Origin: Enterobacter asburiae
GTDB taxonomy: Bacteria > Pseudomonadota > Gammaproteobacteria > Enterobacterales > Enterobacteriaceae
Direction: 5' to 3'
NCBI RefSeq assembly: GCF_021440515.1
Contig: NZ_JAKCMV010000023.1
Location: forward strand, 108,647-172,646
Length of the DNA: 64,000 nucleotides
Shown: in pieces, positions 63,610 through 64,000 of the stretch
Numbering within the stretch: the stretch's first letter is position 1
How the letters are laid out: every line of letters starts with the position of its first letter
Made by a program: the position numbers and the translations under genes
Notes under the pieces: model-generated
The model's database searches: none
Told to the model about the DNA's origin: nothing
The model's input: only the letters and a program-made list of their open reading frames with translations

Positions 63610-64000
63610 TTAGCGTTTTGAACCGTAATAGACTTCGTTCCAGCGCAGCGCGTCTTTGAAGGCTGGCAGGCGGGTGTCGTTATCGATGACGGTCAGCTCA
63701 ATGTCGTGCAGCTCGGCGAACTGACGCATGTCGTTCAGATCCAGCGCGTGGCTGAAGACGGTGTGGTGCGCGCCGCCGGCCACGATCCAGGCTTCGGAGG
63801 CGGTTGGCAGATCCGGCTGGGCTTTCCACAGGGCGTTGGCCACCGGGAGATTTGGCAGGTCGTGCGGGGTTTCTACCGCATCCACGCAGTTCACCAGCAG
63901 GCGGAAACGATCGCCCAGGTCGATCAGGCTGGCGTTAATCGCCGGACCGGTGCGGGTGTTGAAGATCAGACGCGCCGGATCCGCTTTGCCGCCAATGCCG
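63610..64000 (-). CDS. araA: L-arabinose isomerase, C-terminal part (5' end outside window)
   Basis: The frame is open to the last base, so the gene continues past the window; about 129 residues of the expected 500 are visible. They read [13 protein letters not shown] near the edge, then [34 protein letters not shown] and [24 protein letters not shown], and end at NEVYYGSKR. This is the C-terminal domain of AraA, with the conserved histidines of [10 protein letters not shown]. The enzyme converts L-arabinose to L-ribulose. araB and the araC control region would lie beyond the window. Confidence 0.97.
   Translation of the reverse strand, partial: GIGGKADPARLIFNTRTGPAINASLIDLGDRFRLLVNCVDAVETPHDLPNLPVANALWKAQPDLPTASEAWIVAGGAHHTVFSHALDLNDMRQFAELHDIELTVIDNDTRLPAFKDALRWNEVYYGSKR

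Overview
This is a chromosomal window from an enterobacterium. The proteins are close to Escherichia coli K-12 in length and motifs, but the codon and base composition is more GC-rich and the accessory content differs. Enterobacter (cloacae complex) or a near relative such as Lelliottia is the best guess; this is inference from gene content and recalled protein sequences, not from a search. Gene order follows E. coli from about 99.7 min through the origin of the map (thr) to about 1.5 min (ara).

Layout. 1-12 kb: tail of a LysR regulator, ettA, slt, trpR, yjjX, gpmB, rob, creABC (no creD), arcA, yjjY, lasT. 12-17 kb: the thrLABC attenuated operon followed by a REP cluster. 17-22 kb: yaaX, yaaA, yaaJ, talB, mog. 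22-26.5 kb: the main accessory segment, with an MHS-type MFS transporter facing a Fur-boxed iron-chelate ABC importer (permease, ATPase, binding protein). 26.5-33 kb: satP, dnaKJ with a sigma-32 promoter, nhaAR, rpsT. 33.5-45 kb: ribF-ileS-lspA-fkpB-ispH, dapB, carAB. 45-48.7 kb: a small lipoprotein, kefFC, folA. 48.7-55.5 kb: the lptD-surA-pdxA-rsmA-apaG-apaH operon on the minus strand. 55.7-64 kb: djlA, rluA, rapA, polB, araD and the 3' part of araA.

Functionally the window covers amino-acid synthesis (thr, dap, car), translation and its quality control (ettA, ileS, rpsT, rsmA, rluA, lasT), envelope biogenesis (slt, lspA, surA, lptD), chaperones (dnaKJ, djlA), ion and pH handling (nhaA, kefFC), global regulation (arcA, creBC, rob, trpR) and sugar use (araDA). 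Compared with E. coli K-12 as I recall it, creD, yaaW/yaaI, an intact yaaY, rihC, the cai-fix-yaaU block and yabPQ are missing at their usual places.

No phage, insertion sequence, CRISPR array, rRNA or tRNA gene was seen. The least explained items are the Fur-boxed transporter island, a 12-bp inverted repeat that would bury the kefF ribosome binding site, a nested hairpin ahead of dapB, and a tandem duplication that carried the end of thrC with a REP element.
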